Assembly (NCBI RefSeq): GCF_964204645.1
Contig: NC_134025.1
Coordinates: 10,917,001 to 10,981,000 of the forward strand
Length of the DNA: 64,000 nt
Source: Tubulanus polymorphus
Taxonomy: Eukaryota > Nemertea > Palaeonemertea > Tubulaniformes > Tubulanidae
Direction of reading: 5' to 3'
Position 1 is the first letter of the stretch. Every line of letters starts with the position of its first letter. A model generated the notes under the pieces. The model saw only the letters and a program-made list of their open reading frames with translations. It did not search any database and was not told where the DNA came from. This document shows positions 32,480-47,719 of the stretch, in pieces. A program made the translations under genes and the position numbers.

Positions 32480-35400
32480 GAAAAATCTAAACTTAAATCG
32501 TATATTGGAAGTTTTCGCATTCTTAAAACCCGGTGACAACACTGGCTACGAAACGACGTTGTCGTCGGTCTTGGTAAAAATACAATTTCACTTTGTCGTA
32601 ATCTTTATTTTACGCCGCGGGTCAGGATGGAGTCTCGGGCGCGAGCTGCGGAATATCGAACGCCGGAGAAATTCCATAAATTTAATTGCTATGTTCATCG
32701 AAAGCGATATCTGTCGTGACAGCCATCGATTGGTTTTCTTAGGCCTTCCACGTTGCGCCCTCGGGCGTCGAATGGTTCGAATTGTAAGGCGAAAACATTA
32801 CGCGCCGCGGAAATAGGTGTAATGAATATAATGGACATCGATAGAGTTCGCGTTCGCTACGAAATAACATATTGGCTTCTCGTTGATCGGAGATCATCGG
32901 TTGTACTGTGTTTTATTTGATTTCGGATGTGCGGGTTTAATTGAGTCAAGATACGCAGATAATTCGGCTTCAGCTCGAGATGCAATTTCGTCTCTCGTTC
33001 GTCGAAGATTTTGTTAATGACCGAAATATACGTTGCGAAGATCCAACATGTTTTTTTCTTACGTGAGAATTAGATATTGCTTATTACCTCCAGAACGGTG
33101 TTATAAAGTATAGATGAACGATGTTTCCAAAGTCGAGTTTGATTTGTCTATATTTTATCTTATTTCTTCATACGGATATTGTAGAATGTTTAAAAAACCT
33201 GAGCTTTTATAATTCGACATCGGAATCTCAAAAGCTATTACATATATAGTCTGTCTCAATTCCAAATGGTAAATTGTTTGTCGGATTGCAAATGTTGGAA
33301 AGGTCAAGTTCAAATGGTTTAAATCTGAATTGGACACGTTGCAACTGCGAACTCCAACTCACTTTTTGAAAAGACGGAATTACTATTAGAAATAAATACT
33401 AATGTTTTTTTTGTGCGTGAAATGTAATGTCCTATCATTTCTCTATACCATCCGTCTCATGCCGTGTAGATTTATAGTAGAAAGAGTTAGCCAGATCGAA
33501 TGGACATCATCATTAGCAAAGAGTTTCGGAAGCACGGTAATCCCAGTCGGCCGAGCCTGATTCTTCCTAAAAAAAACTTATGAACTACGAGTAGGCGCCT
33601 ATATAACTCTCTTGGAACTGGGTCCTGGCGTGTAAAGAACAATTCTAGCTAATTATTTTAACAGAGGATGAATGCTGACTGAATTAAGGAAAGATTTCAC
33701 TATAATCGAATCAAAAGTTTTGCAACTACCCGGTATTATCGAGGCTGAGACGTTGTTTTTGTGAAATACTCATCCATTGACTGACTGATTTAAGAAGTCG
33801 ACTCGTTGATTATTTTCGCCCGGCAGGCCGTGTTCATTCTGCGCGCGTATACGTTGTTCAATTAGCCCAGTGGCGTGTACTTAGCAAAGCTGAAAAACTG
33901 CTCTTGTGTCACGTTTAAATGAATTTCGGTGAACTTTCTCTATGGATAAAATTTTCTTCAATTTAAATCTGATTTCGCAATGACGGCTGAGGCGAGCTTT
34001 GGCCGTAGGCGTCGACGCGCCGTGTGAAAATGACAGGTATCATTGATAGTAATTACACATTTCGCTTCGATACCAAACGTTAGTAACATACAACTTGTCA
34101 ATCTATGTTATTTCGTAGATTCTTGTTTCGTCGCGGTAAAGTCTGTTCGAAAAACTCTTCGACGACTCGACGACGACGGGAAGAACAAGAAAGAAAAATG
34201 AGGTTTGCTAGCGCGAACAGATGATGGGTTTAAATGATAATTCTGCGCATTAGCATATTATTGAAGACGGCAAAGCTTATATCGTTCGCAACAAATACAC
34301 GTCTGAAGTGACCTCGGAACCGTCGGATTTGACAAATATCGAAGTCGCTCATTAGAATTTTAAAACTTTTCCTGCATTAGATATCATCCCGAGACTGCGA
34401 TGGAATACAAAAATGGAGAGAATAATGAATTTTGACATTCGCTTTTTGCGAAATCTTAAAGAGAAAACAAACTTGTAGCTTTGAAAGACAATGAAATATT
34501 TATGTCAATTGATTGAAATGTACTTTTTTATCATCTCTTAATTTCCTTTGAAAAATATGTTTCGTCACGAGTAAAGGCGGTTTTGTATAATTTCATTCAC
34601 TATTCATTCAACAAAAAATATGTTTACAATCCGAGATATCGTCGCGGGAGGTTCCTTCATGTATACAAATATCGCAATTGAACTAAATTTGACTTACAAA
34701 TTCACTTCGTTGCAGGACTTTGTCCCGAGTAATACTGAAATGAGTGTGTATCAACGAATAGCTGATCTCAAGCGCGCTTTAGTAATCTCATTTTTTATCT
34801 CGGTTTTTCGTTTCTCGTCCAAAAATAACGGAAACTTTCGTATTTGCAGTCATGACCAGGCGGTGCTGCCATCTACAGTTCACGACTCGAACCAATTGAA
34901 AACGTTGCTCTGGATCTTTTTATGGACTGAAGAAAGATTCATCATATAGATTTACGAATGCAAAGAAGGAATTCGAGCAATTGAATTATTTTTCTCGAAA
35001 AACGAGATGGCAGCAGTCTTTATTGGTTTTTCCCCAGCTGCCTACATCAATATCTCTTGAATAAATCTAGACCCAACTATGATACTGTAGGTTTCAAATT
35101 TGAAAAATAAATCTGAAAATTGAATTGATCTCGCCGTAATAGGAACAAACCACGGAAATCGTGTTCATTGCCACTGCTCCGTACGCCGATCGCATCCATC
35201 AAGAATTGCGTAATCTGTCTTTGGTGGCATGATCGATGTCTTCGAGGAGCTGAGATTGTTCTCAAATCGTTGATTATAATGAGGACAAGTGCTCGCGAAT
35301 TCTTTATCTAAATAAAGCCCGTGATTAACTTCGAATCCTTGGTTGGATAATCATTAACTGTTTTACTATCCGCTATCTATCTATCTACCCTGGAGTAGTT

Positions 35401-36530
35401 GTTAGTCACTCATTCTCTCAATCGAGTTCTTCGCGGCTCAATCGTGTTTTCCTTAATCATTACTAAGGGCCAAGGTGCAAGACTTAATGACTTTACTCGA
35501 AAAGTGGTCCTAAATCTCAAAACCAAAATTGGCTTCACCTGGTCTTACGCCTTGGCTCTGCGGATATTTTCTAACGTTATATAAATGAAAACTAACTTAT
35601 TGTTAATTTATTGGAAAACTAAGTTATCAAACCAATTTGACCAAATCTAAATGGAACTGTTTTTTCCACACAAAAAAAGAATCTTTCAATATGAACTGTG
35701 TGGTCTCTTGCACTCCCACAGCCATTACAGATGAGTGTCGTATTGCCCAGTTGTTTTCAGTTTAGAAAAAAGTAAATTTCAAATTCGAATACGTGGAACT
35801 CTGTAATACGAGTCTGTAGTATAAAAAACGAAGGCCTTGAAAACGTTCTTCGAAAGTCTAGTGACGTTGAAATTAGCTTGCAAGTATAAAACAGTATCGC
35901 ATGTTCTACTTCTAGACAATCAAGGTTGAAGTTAGTAGATATTAAACTTTACAGACACGGAAATGCTGTGGCCCTTTATTTTGAAATTTCCATTCTTCAA
36001 GGGGTGAATTCTTGAAAACGTTTGTTTCCAGGAGTCCTCCGGGTGAAGTTGCATATTCTGAATTTAGTTGCCGTTCAAACTCTGTTCTCTAATTTTAACC
36101 GTCAATTGTTTAACAAGCTCGCTCCTTCCTGTATCAACCCAAACCAAAGCACACAGCTGCGGAACTGAATTCAGGGTGGTGATAAAACTGGCTGCTCGTG
36201 TTAAAACACGTTGGTTTGATGCGGAGTGATGGTCCTGCATCACCACCACTACTACACGGTGGCTTCAACTGCAACACCGCATGAGCAGTGATCACTGCTA
36301 TGCATAATTATATTAATTAGTGTGAAATTATTGCGCCTTTGATGGTCTTGCCGTCCTTTAGATAATAATGAAAACCGCTATTCGATTTCTTTTCTGCCTA
36401 GGAGACATCAGTGTCACAGACCAACTGAGACATTGAAATTATGGTACGATAAAATCGGGGACCTGCAATTCTTTTTTAATGGACTAAGATTAGGGATAGG
36501 AATCGACTCTCGAAACTTTGCCCATGAATT
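32480..36530. other. Gene-poor stretch
   Basis: Rich in CpG and in TAAT/ATTA cores in places (for example 33800-34250), but no reading frame with a recognisable domain. Nothing firm to annotate. Confidence 0.35.
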
Positions 36531-36539
36531 AAGATAAGG

Positions 36540-36785
36540 CAGGGGCGGATCCAAGGGGAAGGTGCAGGGGGTGCGCACCCTCTAAAATGTCAAGTTGCCC
36601 TGCAATTCCACCAGAAAATGAATAAAAAAAACTGTTACCTAAAAAAGTTTGAACTCATGAGCTAGTCGACTGTATTTTCAAAGATTAATGTTTTGTGATG
36701 AGCTTTCTATCGGGGTGCCCTTCTCTGTGATGTGCCCTATTTTGGGGGTGCACCCCTCCCTGAATCAGACCCTAGACCCCCCTGC
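36540..36785. mobile_element. hAT-like non-autonomous element (CAGGGGCGGATCC type), approximate ends
   Basis: Begins CAGGGGCGGATCCAAGGGG and has GGGTGCGCACCC. The other end, read in reverse, is CAGGGGGGTCTAGGGTCTGA with GGGGTGCACCCC. Terminal similarity is clear but imperfect and no clean target duplication was found. Confidence 0.55.
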
Positions 36786-36799
36786 AGTCTTGAGAGTCC

Positions 36800-39090
36800 G
36801 AATCCTTTTTCAATCACGCAAATTTTGCATCCTTTCGTCTGATATACGATAAGATATATAACTCTATTTCCCCGGACTAAGGGGATAAACGAGATACAGA
36901 ACACCACCTGGCGAGTCAATACTACTCACTCACCAGAGATCCAGTCCTAGTATCCGACTAAACCAAAATCTCTACACTTTTTAATCGCTTCTTGTTAGAT
37001 TTGTCAATTTAAACTCGAAAGATTTTTATACGAAGAAACCGATAGTGGACGCCGTGTCATCTTTCTGAATTCGTTACCAAACAGGAAAATATACGTGTTG
37101 ATTTTTCATCTGTCTCATATCAAACCTGCCTGTCCTCCGGTGAGAGAAGACTTCTTCCCTGATCCTTTCCTGGTGGTATATTTTTCTTGACTTTTATTTC
37201 GAGAGGAGCGTAATTCTACTTTAAAGACCATCGGCTGCACATATCAGTCGGTAATGGCCGTCCTGCGTTACGTCGGGGGTGATTTATTAATGACTACGTG
37301 TCATGGCAAGGACTGTCTAATTCTCCCTAATCATTCCTATCTCATTCAAAACAGCCTCGTCGCCGTGGCTTTAACCATCACCCTGGGTGTACGACGTCGC
37401 TTCGCATCCAGGCGTTTGAATATCGATTCCTTTATTTGCGCTAACTTATGTCCATTTAAGTTTGAATTTTTTCGAAAAATTGGCTTTGTCAGTCGTGGAT
37501 GATGTATGGGCTCGAATTCCAGCTCATTTAGCATGAGGTTTGCTGCGCGCTCCCACTTCTAAACCGGCTATTATTTAACGTGAATTACCGTTGGAGTTGA
37601 CAGTAAGAACTCTAAATCGAATACTCGCTGGAGTTCTGGTAGATTTAACTGCTTAGGTCACTGCGTAACGAAAAACGCAAACGACAGTATAGGCCACGAC
37701 GACGCGCGGAGAATTTACGGCATTTAAATTTACGAGGCATGCGTAGTTTAATGGGATCGACGCAGGACAGTGAAATCGTGCGAGGAATGGTAGACACAAA
37801 TGAATGGCTAAGCCAATGTAATTACTCAAGTTTCCAATGAAATAAAACTTGTCTTTGAACTTAATGGGCTGTTGGCTGGAATTTTGAGCGATCTCTCAGG
37901 AGAAAGTATCTGAACGGAACTTCGAGTTATTAGATTTTGTGCGCTAGCGATGTTTATTGCTTTGTTTTTTTCGATATTCATCATCTCGGTCGGCGCACCG
38001 AGCTAGTTTTATCAAAAATGCCGTATAGATATCAATGCGAAATAAAGAAAAGTGGTGATACAGCAGTTGTCCTCTTTTTATCTGGGGTCTGTTTCAACCA
38101 AATATCTATTGTGGCCAATCAAGGATTCCACCTACTGTTCCTAATATCTGTGCATGTACATCGTGTGAAAAAGTGGCTCCTGTCAAAAAGAATGGATATC
38201 TATAAATTATTCTTATGCTTTTGGGTTTAAAAATGAACTTTTAACTCCAAAAGTCACCGGAATAGGCTCTGATAAATAAAAGGTTTATTTTCAAAGTAAA
38301 GTAGCAAAGATGATTCCCATTTATGTTTCGGTTTTTTGTACACGAAAAAGCTGTATTTTATAAGTTCCGGAGGCCGAAGTTGTAAACTGAAATATCAAAA
38401 GCAACCTGACTTTTTAAGAAGCTAACTTGTTCAGCCGTTTTGCTCTTCGGGTATTTCACATAATGTGAGATGTATTTTTTCATATTTCGAATGGAATACG
38501 ATAAAAAATGCCAGTTGATTTCTAAATGTCATCTCCAATTTACGTTTTCATAAATCGGGGCCGGTTTTTCTTCTAACCATTGCTCACAGTCGACCGTATA
38601 CGTACGATCGGTCATAGAAAACAACGTCATCGATAAGACATTACCATATAGGTCGCGCGAGATCAACTCGTTCCAAAGACCTATGATTGATATGTGGTAC
38701 GTTTGTTTTTTTTTTGGTTTTCGGTCGATGAAATTACGGAACGAATGAATGAAGCCAGGAACGAGCGCGATCGAGACCAAGCGCGGGATCGCCTATCGTC
38801 GTAAAATATCGGGCGGCCTATTTGTCAAAGCGTCATATAAAGCTGACGTTCACGCTCTCTTATTGCCGTATAGAACGGGAATCGTCTTAGCTATTGCTGC
38901 TGCCGCTGCTGCTGCTGTCGCTGATGAGTCTAGCAGTCGTAGTAGAATACTATGATATACGTCGACGTCGGTAGGGTATACAGTTCGGTATCTATCTCCG
39001 GAGACAGCGAACTAACTCTCTCGTACGTTTTCGTTTTCTGCGGTGTGTGCCGAATTGATATAGTTGACAGCGACGTCGCGTCTTTAAGTG
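36800..39090. other. Gene-poor stretch
   Basis: No exon supported. A CTGCTGCCGCTGCTGCTGCT triplet run at about 38896-38915 is a short microsatellite. Confidence 0.35.
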
Positions 39091-39091
39091 T

Positions 39092-39333
<242 letters not shown>

Positions 39334-39599
39334 GCGTTTTCAACGGTAGGAAAAAGGTCGCCACGACGTGGAGTGAATTCCGATGGAATCGACGAAAATA
39401 GCGTGTGTATGTGTATTCTATGCATCTAATAGCGACCCAACACACCGGCTCTCCCTCGAGATGGCACCTCTAAATTAGTTAATTTTTATTCCACTTTCAT
39501 CCCTCGCATCCAACATCCAAAGATTGATCAGGCTTTTTATTTACCACAATTTTATTCATTCCATTTCATTCCTTTAATTACACCATTGAATTGTGTGGA

Positions 39600-39850
39600 T
39601 CATTTCAGTTTAGGGAATCCAGAAATTCTACTGTGGCAAGCGAGGCTACGCTAGGTGTGTTAGTAATTGGGGATGAGTACCATTTTGTTCTAGAATGCCC
39701 TTTCCTTCAGAATCTTCGCACCCGGTTCATTAACCCATACTTAAGAATACGACCAAGTGCCTTCAAATTGATACAATTATTGAATTCTAAGGGTAAACAG
39801 CTCTGTAACCTGGCTCGCTTTATACAGCAAAGGTCAAAGTTTCTTTGACT
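39600..39850 (+). pseudogene. 3' fragment of a LINE-type reverse-transcriptase ORF
   Basis: A frame ending at 39848 contains GDEYHFVLECPFLQNLRTRF, then a FKLIQLLNS...LARFIQQRSKF tail. This resembles the zinc-binding C-terminal region after the reverse transcriptase of jockey-type non-LTR elements (D-E-x-H-F-hhh-E-C-P). No reverse-transcriptase core lies upstream, so this is a 5'-truncated relic. Confidence 0.6.
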
Positions 39851-39859
39851 TATATCAAA

Positions 39860-42800
39860 TATGTACTGTTCAATGTCCGCCTTAAACTATTGTTAATTGA
39901 TTGATTAGTATTCATGTATTTCTTCTCAAACTGTGTTTGTATGAATGTATGAATTGTTTGTTACTGCATGCATACGTATATCATGTATGAACCTGTTTTT
40001 TGTGCTCTGTCCAATATTCGCGCGTAGAGCTTATGTATCACAGGTGACGAAAAAGTGCGAGCGAACAGCGCACCTTCCTAGACGTACTGAGACGATATAT
40101 GAAAATGTGTCAATAGTTAGCGGTGTATTGATATTTCTCTTGATATCCAATAGCTTCTACTTATAAGGGGAAGGACCCCGGACTCTAACTGGTACATTGG
40201 ACTTTAGTAGAATAGTATATATACTTAATAAATAAAAGTTCCAATAATAATATCGGTATCTATACACAATGCTTAGCCAATTTTCCTCGACAGCGAGAGA
40301 ACAGTTAGGATGGTCACTAGGACACTGTCTGAAGTGGTTATCCCTGATACGTACCAACAATTAATAAAGACCACCGGATGGATATTAGTTTTTGCAACCC
40401 CAGAAATGTTGTGGCCCTTCCGTTTTAATCCTATATGAATTTTTGCTGATACCCAATCGTTTAACATGCTTAGGTTTATACATATTTTGTGTCCCTTAGA
40501 ATCATTCAAATGAAATAGCGGGCGGACACGAATCAAACACGTACCTGTGTCTGGCGCTCGCGACTTGCCAAGACTTTCACATCATTTCACTTCTTATTCA
40601 TCGCAGCTTAGTCATAGTACGCAAGGGGCGGGGGTCACGGACATTGCTGCTACAACCTTCAGCTCGTGTGTTTTCTGTCGTCGATTCTTTCACTCGAGGT
40701 GATTTGCGTTACATTAAGCGTCGGTTAGATAATTTAATTTAGATAAATGCACGGCATTAAGTTGAAACAATTTATCAAAACTTCTGGCAGGTGTCGTACG
40801 GCTGATGTCCAATTATATCGTGACATGATTATAAATTTGCCGAAATTACCGAACTTCTGGACAATGCGTCAGTTTTTGACGTCGCGCTATCGTGAAATTC
40901 AAATTTTGAACGCGATTGGTACGTGGCTGGCGATGTTGATTTGCGTAGTAATCATAATCATCATAATTATCTAGAATCGTCTGAATTTTTATATCCGTCT
41001 GGCTAATTAGACCGTTTGGGCTAAACTTTCGTTATTCGCAGAAAGATAACACTGATGAAACTTATAAATCGTTAAGGCGTTCTGTGAAACAGGTCCTGCA
41101 TAAGCTTGAAGACGTACAGACATGCAAAGGCGCAGTGTCATTTAATATGGCCAAGGTGTATTACGCAAGACATGTTTGGAAATTATGTTAGTATCTAAAA
41201 CTTGCTACGCATGTGAATGTAAACTTTTCCTCGAAGCTAGTGCAGGGCTGATACTATGTTGATATTACATCAGAATTATATAAGGCTATCTAACCGCTGA
41301 CACGACTGGGGAGTGTTGTGAGGCGGGGATTTGGTACATTTTAGTGTTAAGTACTAAGTTGAATGAGGGAGGAGAATACTATATCTCTCTATATGTTTTC
41401 TATCCCGGATTGTCGTGGGTTCGGAAATCGTATCATAGACCAATTTCTATGATCTATGATTCAAAATCGAATTCAAATTCAAAAACTTTATTCAGCATAA
41501 ACATGGAAATATGATGTGTAGACGAATTAAGTTTTTCGATCACCAGATGTTTTACTCCACTCCACTGAACTGCCCCCACGCAAAAACTTCTTCTTATGTA
41601 GGCAATTTGGCAAATTCAGAATCAGATGTGAAATACAAATTGCATTCCTTGATAAAGAAACCCTTCGTCGGAAAGCGCCATCGATGTCAACAACGACATT
41701 TCGGATACCAGGACAACTCTCATCCTTTTTACAAAAGCAAACTAATCAACGTGCCGGAGAAACAACATATAATGACACCAAAAAACGTCTTATCAAATCA
41801 AATCAAATCAGATCAAATCAAATTAAATCAAAACAATCAATCTATTGAAACAGTCAACCCTATTTCAAGATGAATAATGCTCTAATCCAAGATATGCTAT
41901 ACGTAATCAAGGCAATCTAAACTGTAAGGTTAAGGCAAAAAGTAAACAATTCTTACTTGGCATCCGGATGGACCCTGTTCCGATGATGAAATTTTTCAAA
42001 AACTTCTTCCCTCGACGTTAAAAACCAGTTTTAAATCTCGATCGAACGTTGATTAAATAAAACTTAATTAATCAGAAAACGTTGCTGTAAACAAGAAATT
42101 GATGCGCGTCGGGGGCCGTTCTGAAAAATTTCAATTGATTGAACTTTACAAATAGCAATTTATTACGGTTTTTCATGGCTGTTTTGCGCTGGAACTCGAC
42201 GTGCGCAGCGATCGCTTGTGTATGGAGCTGGCGATGATTTGTGTTTGCTGTAATTATCTTGGCACCGTCTGAATCTTGACCCATAGAATTTTAAGTAGTT
42301 TCAAAGCCATTAGGAATGTGAAATAGCTTTCATCTCGCGACGCGATGTTTTATGTCGTCAGCGCTCCTCCGACACGATGGTACGGTGTATATATACCGAC
42401 TGTCTTCAAGACCCTGGTCAATTGGATTTTTAAACTGCTCATTTGGGAGTCTGGTAATCGAAAGAAACTTTTTACTGCGTCGGTTCGAGTCGAAAATGGA
42501 AAATTCCAATGTGCATAAAACATTTAACTGAAATTTACACTGGCAACGCTTCCAATAGCAGCGATACTTATGATAGGGTTTATTGAATGGATTGGATGAG
42601 CAGTTCGTCAAAAAACCTGTTAAGTCTTTCTCTTGTTACGTGTTCTGAAAGAACGAAGGTCGCGAATTGAATGTCATTCATCATTTGCATAATTTGTTTT
42701 TCATCGGCATGAATTGTTATACAGTACTTTTTGTCATCATATTTAAAGTCAAATGTCAAAAGATTGAAAATTAAAAAGTGATCATTTAACAAACAGCAAG

Positions 42801-43080
42801 GTTGATCCATTAGTGTTGATCAGTAATGACTGATCAGAAAATTGGATAGGTAAGCATCGGACATTAACGCTTGAAAATTGGATTTAAAAAGTTTAAAACG
42901 TCATTCCACAATTTCCTTGCATGTTGTCGTTGAACCAAATAAGAATTGAAATCAGCATAGTCGGCGCTTTTTTAATCGGATTGATCCCATTGTTTTACGA
43001 TCATTGATCGACAATCACATACGATTTATTCTTCAGATCAGCATTGTACGTAGCTGTAGTATCGTTTTCGATGAATCGTG
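39860..43080. other. Gene-poor stretch
   Basis: The first few hundred bases may be the LINE 3' tail. Nothing else coding is recognised. A pentamer microsatellite lies at 41792-41838. Confidence 0.35.
41792..41838. repeat. (AAATC)n microsatellite, imperfect
   Basis: About nine units of ATCAA/AAATC with single-base changes. Confidence 0.8.
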
Positions 43081-43081
43081 T

Positions 43082-43086
<5 letters not shown>

Positions 43087-43147
<61 letters not shown>

Positions 43148-43156
43148 TGTCTCTCT
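43087..43156. repeat. (CT)n microsatellite with interruptions
   Basis: 24 uninterrupted CT units at 43087-43134, then CT runs broken by GT. Confidence 0.95.
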
Positions 43157-43159
43157 GTT

Positions 43160-46100
43160 GTATTGATCGGATAATGAGACTCTTGCGCTAATTCATCGTA
43201 ATTAACCTTTCTCTAATCACTTTCTACGGCGTTGCTAAGGAACATTCTTACGTTCACATTCTGCTATATTGCAAAACGACTGCTGATGTTTTAATTACTA
43301 GCTTGGTACTGATGGCAAGAATCTAAGGAGTCATTCAATTTTTGGTTGCTTATATGATATGATATTATTACCTTGGCAAGGTAGGTGGGCATTTTCATCC
43401 TTTCATTTTTAAATACGCATATCTATGACGTCAATTTCCTACTCTACTACTGTATCAGCAATTCAAGATACAATAACGAAATATAACAATATAGATTCAA
43501 TACATATTTCAATTTGTATCGGAATTGAATGCTAGCCAACGAACAGTCTTCTCCGTCCTGGTCTTTTTCTTTCGTCGTTGGATTAGAAGCCCTGATACAC
43601 GAGAATGGTGTTTTTAGTTGCAGGAATAAAAACATTTTTACGTTTTGAAGTTTGTGTTGTGTAATGGCTGCGTTGAGTCATATAGCATAAGTTAAATATA
43701 ATTTGTAAATAAGATTGTTCTGTATTTTCTTGGGATTGTCAGCAACGACAGATAGATTTCGGTGGCTTGGCAATACACTGTAATCTGCTGCCACCTTCTG
43801 GCGAAAGTTCTGACCATTTTCATCGTGTAGAACACTGACTCAAAGGCGGTATTGAAAACAATGCCTTTTACGAACTGCGAGATTTTTTGGCAGTAGAAGA
43901 AATAGACTATTTAATGAAATATTTAAAGGAAAACGTTTGAAAGCCACCAAGAAGGTTTCCATTTTTATATCGCGTAAAAGGGAGAATTGTTCAAGTTACG
44001 ATGATACACGTAAAGAAAAAAGAATTTAAATGCTTTTATCTTGAGAATCTTATATATTGAATTACCGGTTTAAAAAGTCTTTTTACTTACGACGCTGAGG
44101 ATATAAACTCCTGTATCCTATTATAAAAACTGAATTTTCTTCACGAGTCTGTTATACTCGGGTTACTTAAGTTTCTTTTCGACCAACAGAATACAACCAG
44201 TGTGTCGGGGCCTACTCATAACGAACCCGGGGTCTTAGGTTTCATTCCGCGAAAATCCGCCCAAGACCTTGTAAATATCAAGGAACGTAATACAAGTACT
44301 TTGATGGAGCTTAACATTTTTGAAATGTAGTTACGTAGGAGAAAAACTTAGCCACTCAAACTACGGCGTTTTCTGATAAACTACCAAACGTTCATACAAT
44401 GACTAGTCTAAATGCGTAGTCTTTATGAATTTTTGGTAATGCATGCATAGATAAAACTGATTCTATTCTATTCGCTCGAATTTCATACTTCTACTACATA
44501 ATAACATCTATTTAACAAAACGTTCACCTACATAGTGCAGGGCATTCAACAAATGTGGTGGTTTAATTGAAAAAATAAGATGATATGATGTTTTGAATCT
44601 AAATTGAACTTGAATGATTAAGGATCATTGAGACAATTTTGTTCGATTCTTAGATCTTAGTGCATTTTGCGGGGAGAGGAATGAAAAATCGATAGTTTCA
44701 TAATGTATTGAATTGTGTGAAATTTCATCGCCATCGCCGCTCTGCTTCCCGCGTGCTGTCGCATTGACCAAGTGGTCTTGAGATCTTTCCATCGCAGCTG
44801 ATAAAATTCATCGTCTCGGCGCGCGCGGAAGAAGATTTCCATTATATTTTGACAGCCGTCGGTTCTCACACCAATTTTCAATTTCCTTCAAACGTCATTG
44901 ACCACGTTCCATTTTTCAAAGTAGCAGCACTTGACTGCGTGCGTTTGTTCCCGCGCCTAGTGAAGACGTGACTGACTGATTACTTTACGGGCGCGAGAAG
45001 ACAATGAAGATATCCTGTAATTATTGAAGATTTATTTTAGAGTCAAAAATCATTACTTAAGAATTCGCTCGAAACGCACCGCATGATAACCCATCTTCCC
45101 TCGCGGTGGATTTGTGCGCTGTGGCTGAGTCGTCTGCCATTGGGTTCGAATCTCTGCCAAGCGAGGATGCCGATCGGACGATGGTTTATAGCTTTCGCCT
45201 AGCCACCTGTCCCGGTAAAAAATCTTTGAAATATCACAAAAATATGTCACTAATGTTGTGAAATCTGTTGTATCTTATTCAAAATCAAAAATTCCAGTTG
45301 AAAATTCCGCCTCATTCCCAACAACTCAGGACATATTCAAATTCAAAATGTGTCAGTCGGTATAGACCCTGGCACTTACATTCATGATGACCGCGGGCCA
45401 TAAGCTGACTTGAATTTTCCATTACGACTTTGATTAATTAAGTACCGATGTTTTGACCATCAGTCGTAGGAAGGCAATGACTGCAGGCATCCACGTGCAG
45501 ATGTATTCTTAGCAATCATCAGCCACCGATTCAATTAGTTATGATGATAGGCTATACGAAGAATGTTATTTTATATTGTCGTCATTATTGTAATGTCGAG
45601 AATAGGCTCAGTTTCAAAATTTATCGCGACACAATAAGTTGTGACTTCAGCATAGAACAAGTTTCAGTGAAAGTTAAGCTCCTTTATCATCAACTCCCTT
45701 TGTTTAACATCTTCGAAGATTCACATCTTTGATCATGGCTAAATATGACGAGAATAAAAACCCTGATTTGATCATTTTGGGTTCTAGGGTCATGATGTCC
45801 TTGGACCATCGACTGGGCCCGGGCCTTTGCTGTGATAGCATAATCCCTTAGGATAAGAATTCTATAGAATTCTGACCAATTGAAAATTGAATATTTTCTC
45901 AACTGAATTATGTAGCCTATATAGATCAATCCGACACGCAGGCTTTGTTTTTTGGGGTTTTTGGGCAGGAAAACTTGATACTGCTTCCATATTCGCGATG
46001 CAAATATTACCAGTTTTTTTCTCACGGTTCGGCATACAAAAAAAGTTTTCTCGCACAACTTAATCTGAGGTTATCGCAGAAGTCGCCGATTTTTTGTTTT

Positions 46101-47590
46101 CTAATAGGAGCAACATAACGATGAAAATAATGGTGAAGCGAAACATGATGCGCGAGGATATGATGAAGAGCTTGGTGTTTATGCTGTCATTTTGTCATAA
46201 AATTGTCATCTGTTATCTTAGAGCTCGCCCTTGTGTGGACTTACACTTGACAGTAATTCAATCCGGACAGCCGAATTTGTGCGGCTCAGATCCATCCTCC
46301 GGTTACTTTCCGAGGAAAAAAGTTCAGGTTGCCGACGTCTTGTTAGGTGTGCGCGTTTTGAAGTATCCGATGGCAGTTTTTATCGGCAAAGCGGGAATTG
46401 TGCGTTATTTTTTTCAGGTATTTATGTAACAATTAAGCCCAGCGTGCGAACATCAAATGGCAGAGACAAAAATGTTTGGGCGATGTAAGCATCGATTCGG
46501 TATGCAACCTAATACTCGCTGTACATTTTTGCCAAACAACTCAACAGTAATGGATGATACTCTTCGATATCATGATTTCAAAAATGGTGGGAAGCACACG
46601 ACTGTAGATGTTGGTTTCACTGGCATTTTCGCAAATTTACTTTTGTAACAATCCGTAATACAAAAACAAACGGTGGTAAACGTTTTTGTTTCGCATTTTT
46701 CTCTCGTGCTCATTTGCGATATGGGGCGTATAAGTTAATTTCTATTAGCTCAGATGATAACACTACATTTTAGAATGCAAACTAGTTTCAGATTTCGTCT
46801 TCAAATTGTGTTCGTGTTTCTTAACCTATACTCTCTAATGCAAATACGTGTACGATGTACGCATGAAACTGTTTTCGTGCTCTGTGCTACTGTATTTTGT
46901 GTAGAACAATAAACTTTAATGTAATTGTAACTTGGAATAGATAATGTTATTCATTGATTTCGATGAAATATAGTATTGACCGCTTTGTAAATGGACCCAT
47001 CGGCCATATAAAATTCCTCAGTTGCCTTGTGCGCGTCGTTTAAAGGAAATTATGCGCATGGCTTGCTTCGACAACTCTGCTTTCTCTCATCCCGTCTCAT
47101 TAAAAACGTTTTCGGTTTTTCCGTATCGCCGCCCGAAACGTTCGGTCGAAATGGTATCGAAATCGCTCAGGCCTGAAAGTGGAATCTCGGTAGCCGTGTA
47201 GACTTCCGCCTCGGTCATTAAAACGTCGACGTGGCTGCATGTAATCTGTTTGAACGATAAGGCGCGCGACCGGTGCTGCGTTTAATTGCTCCACTTTCCG
47301 CATCGGTGACTTGCACCAGCGAGGCAGAATAGTTTCGACCGAGCTGGACCGAGATATATGAAAATTATCAAGTGGCAGAGATAGAACCTTAACAGTTGAG
47401 AATGTGATGGGCTTCAATGACATCTATATTTGTATAAACTTGTATCTTATATATAGATTCCATATCTTCTCTGGTCTCACCCCTGTGGGTTGAGGGCATT
47501 AAAAAACCGTATCATACATTATACGATATATCAGACATTTTAGAAGACGAGGCTTTCACTTTAAGGAAAGGCGTATGTCATATAGGGAGG
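43160..47590. other. Gene-poor stretch
   Basis: Frames at 46094-46648 (+) are followed by AATAAA at 46908-46913, which could mark a transcript end, but the frames show no recognisable domain or clear splice sites. A tRNA-like B-box at 45141 lacks a correctly spaced A-box. Confidence 0.35.
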
Positions 47591-47598
47591 ATAAAAAG

Positions 47599-47714
47599 CT
47601 GGGGCTTGGTTTATAGACCGGTATACTACCTTTGACCCGTGGGTTAACTTAATTGTTTTTCAATTCAGTCAGCCCCGGGTTAAAGGTAATACCGGTCTAT
47701 AAAATCAGCCCCAG
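47599..47714. mobile_element. Hairpin MITE, 116 bases (family 1, copy 2)
   Basis: CTGGGGCTTGGTTTATAGAC CGGTATACTACC is mirrored by GGTAATACCGGTCTATAAAA TCAGCCCCAG. The centre AATTGTTTTTCAATT and the flanking GGGTTAACTT/AGCCCCGGGT blocks parallel those of 19946-20056. Confidence 0.8.
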
Positions 47715-47719
47715 TAGCT

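Noticed and set aside
45118-45160. tRNA-like A-box (TGGCTGAGT) and B-box (GGGTTCGAATCTC)
   Set aside because: The boxes are only about 20 bases apart and no cloverleaf can form.
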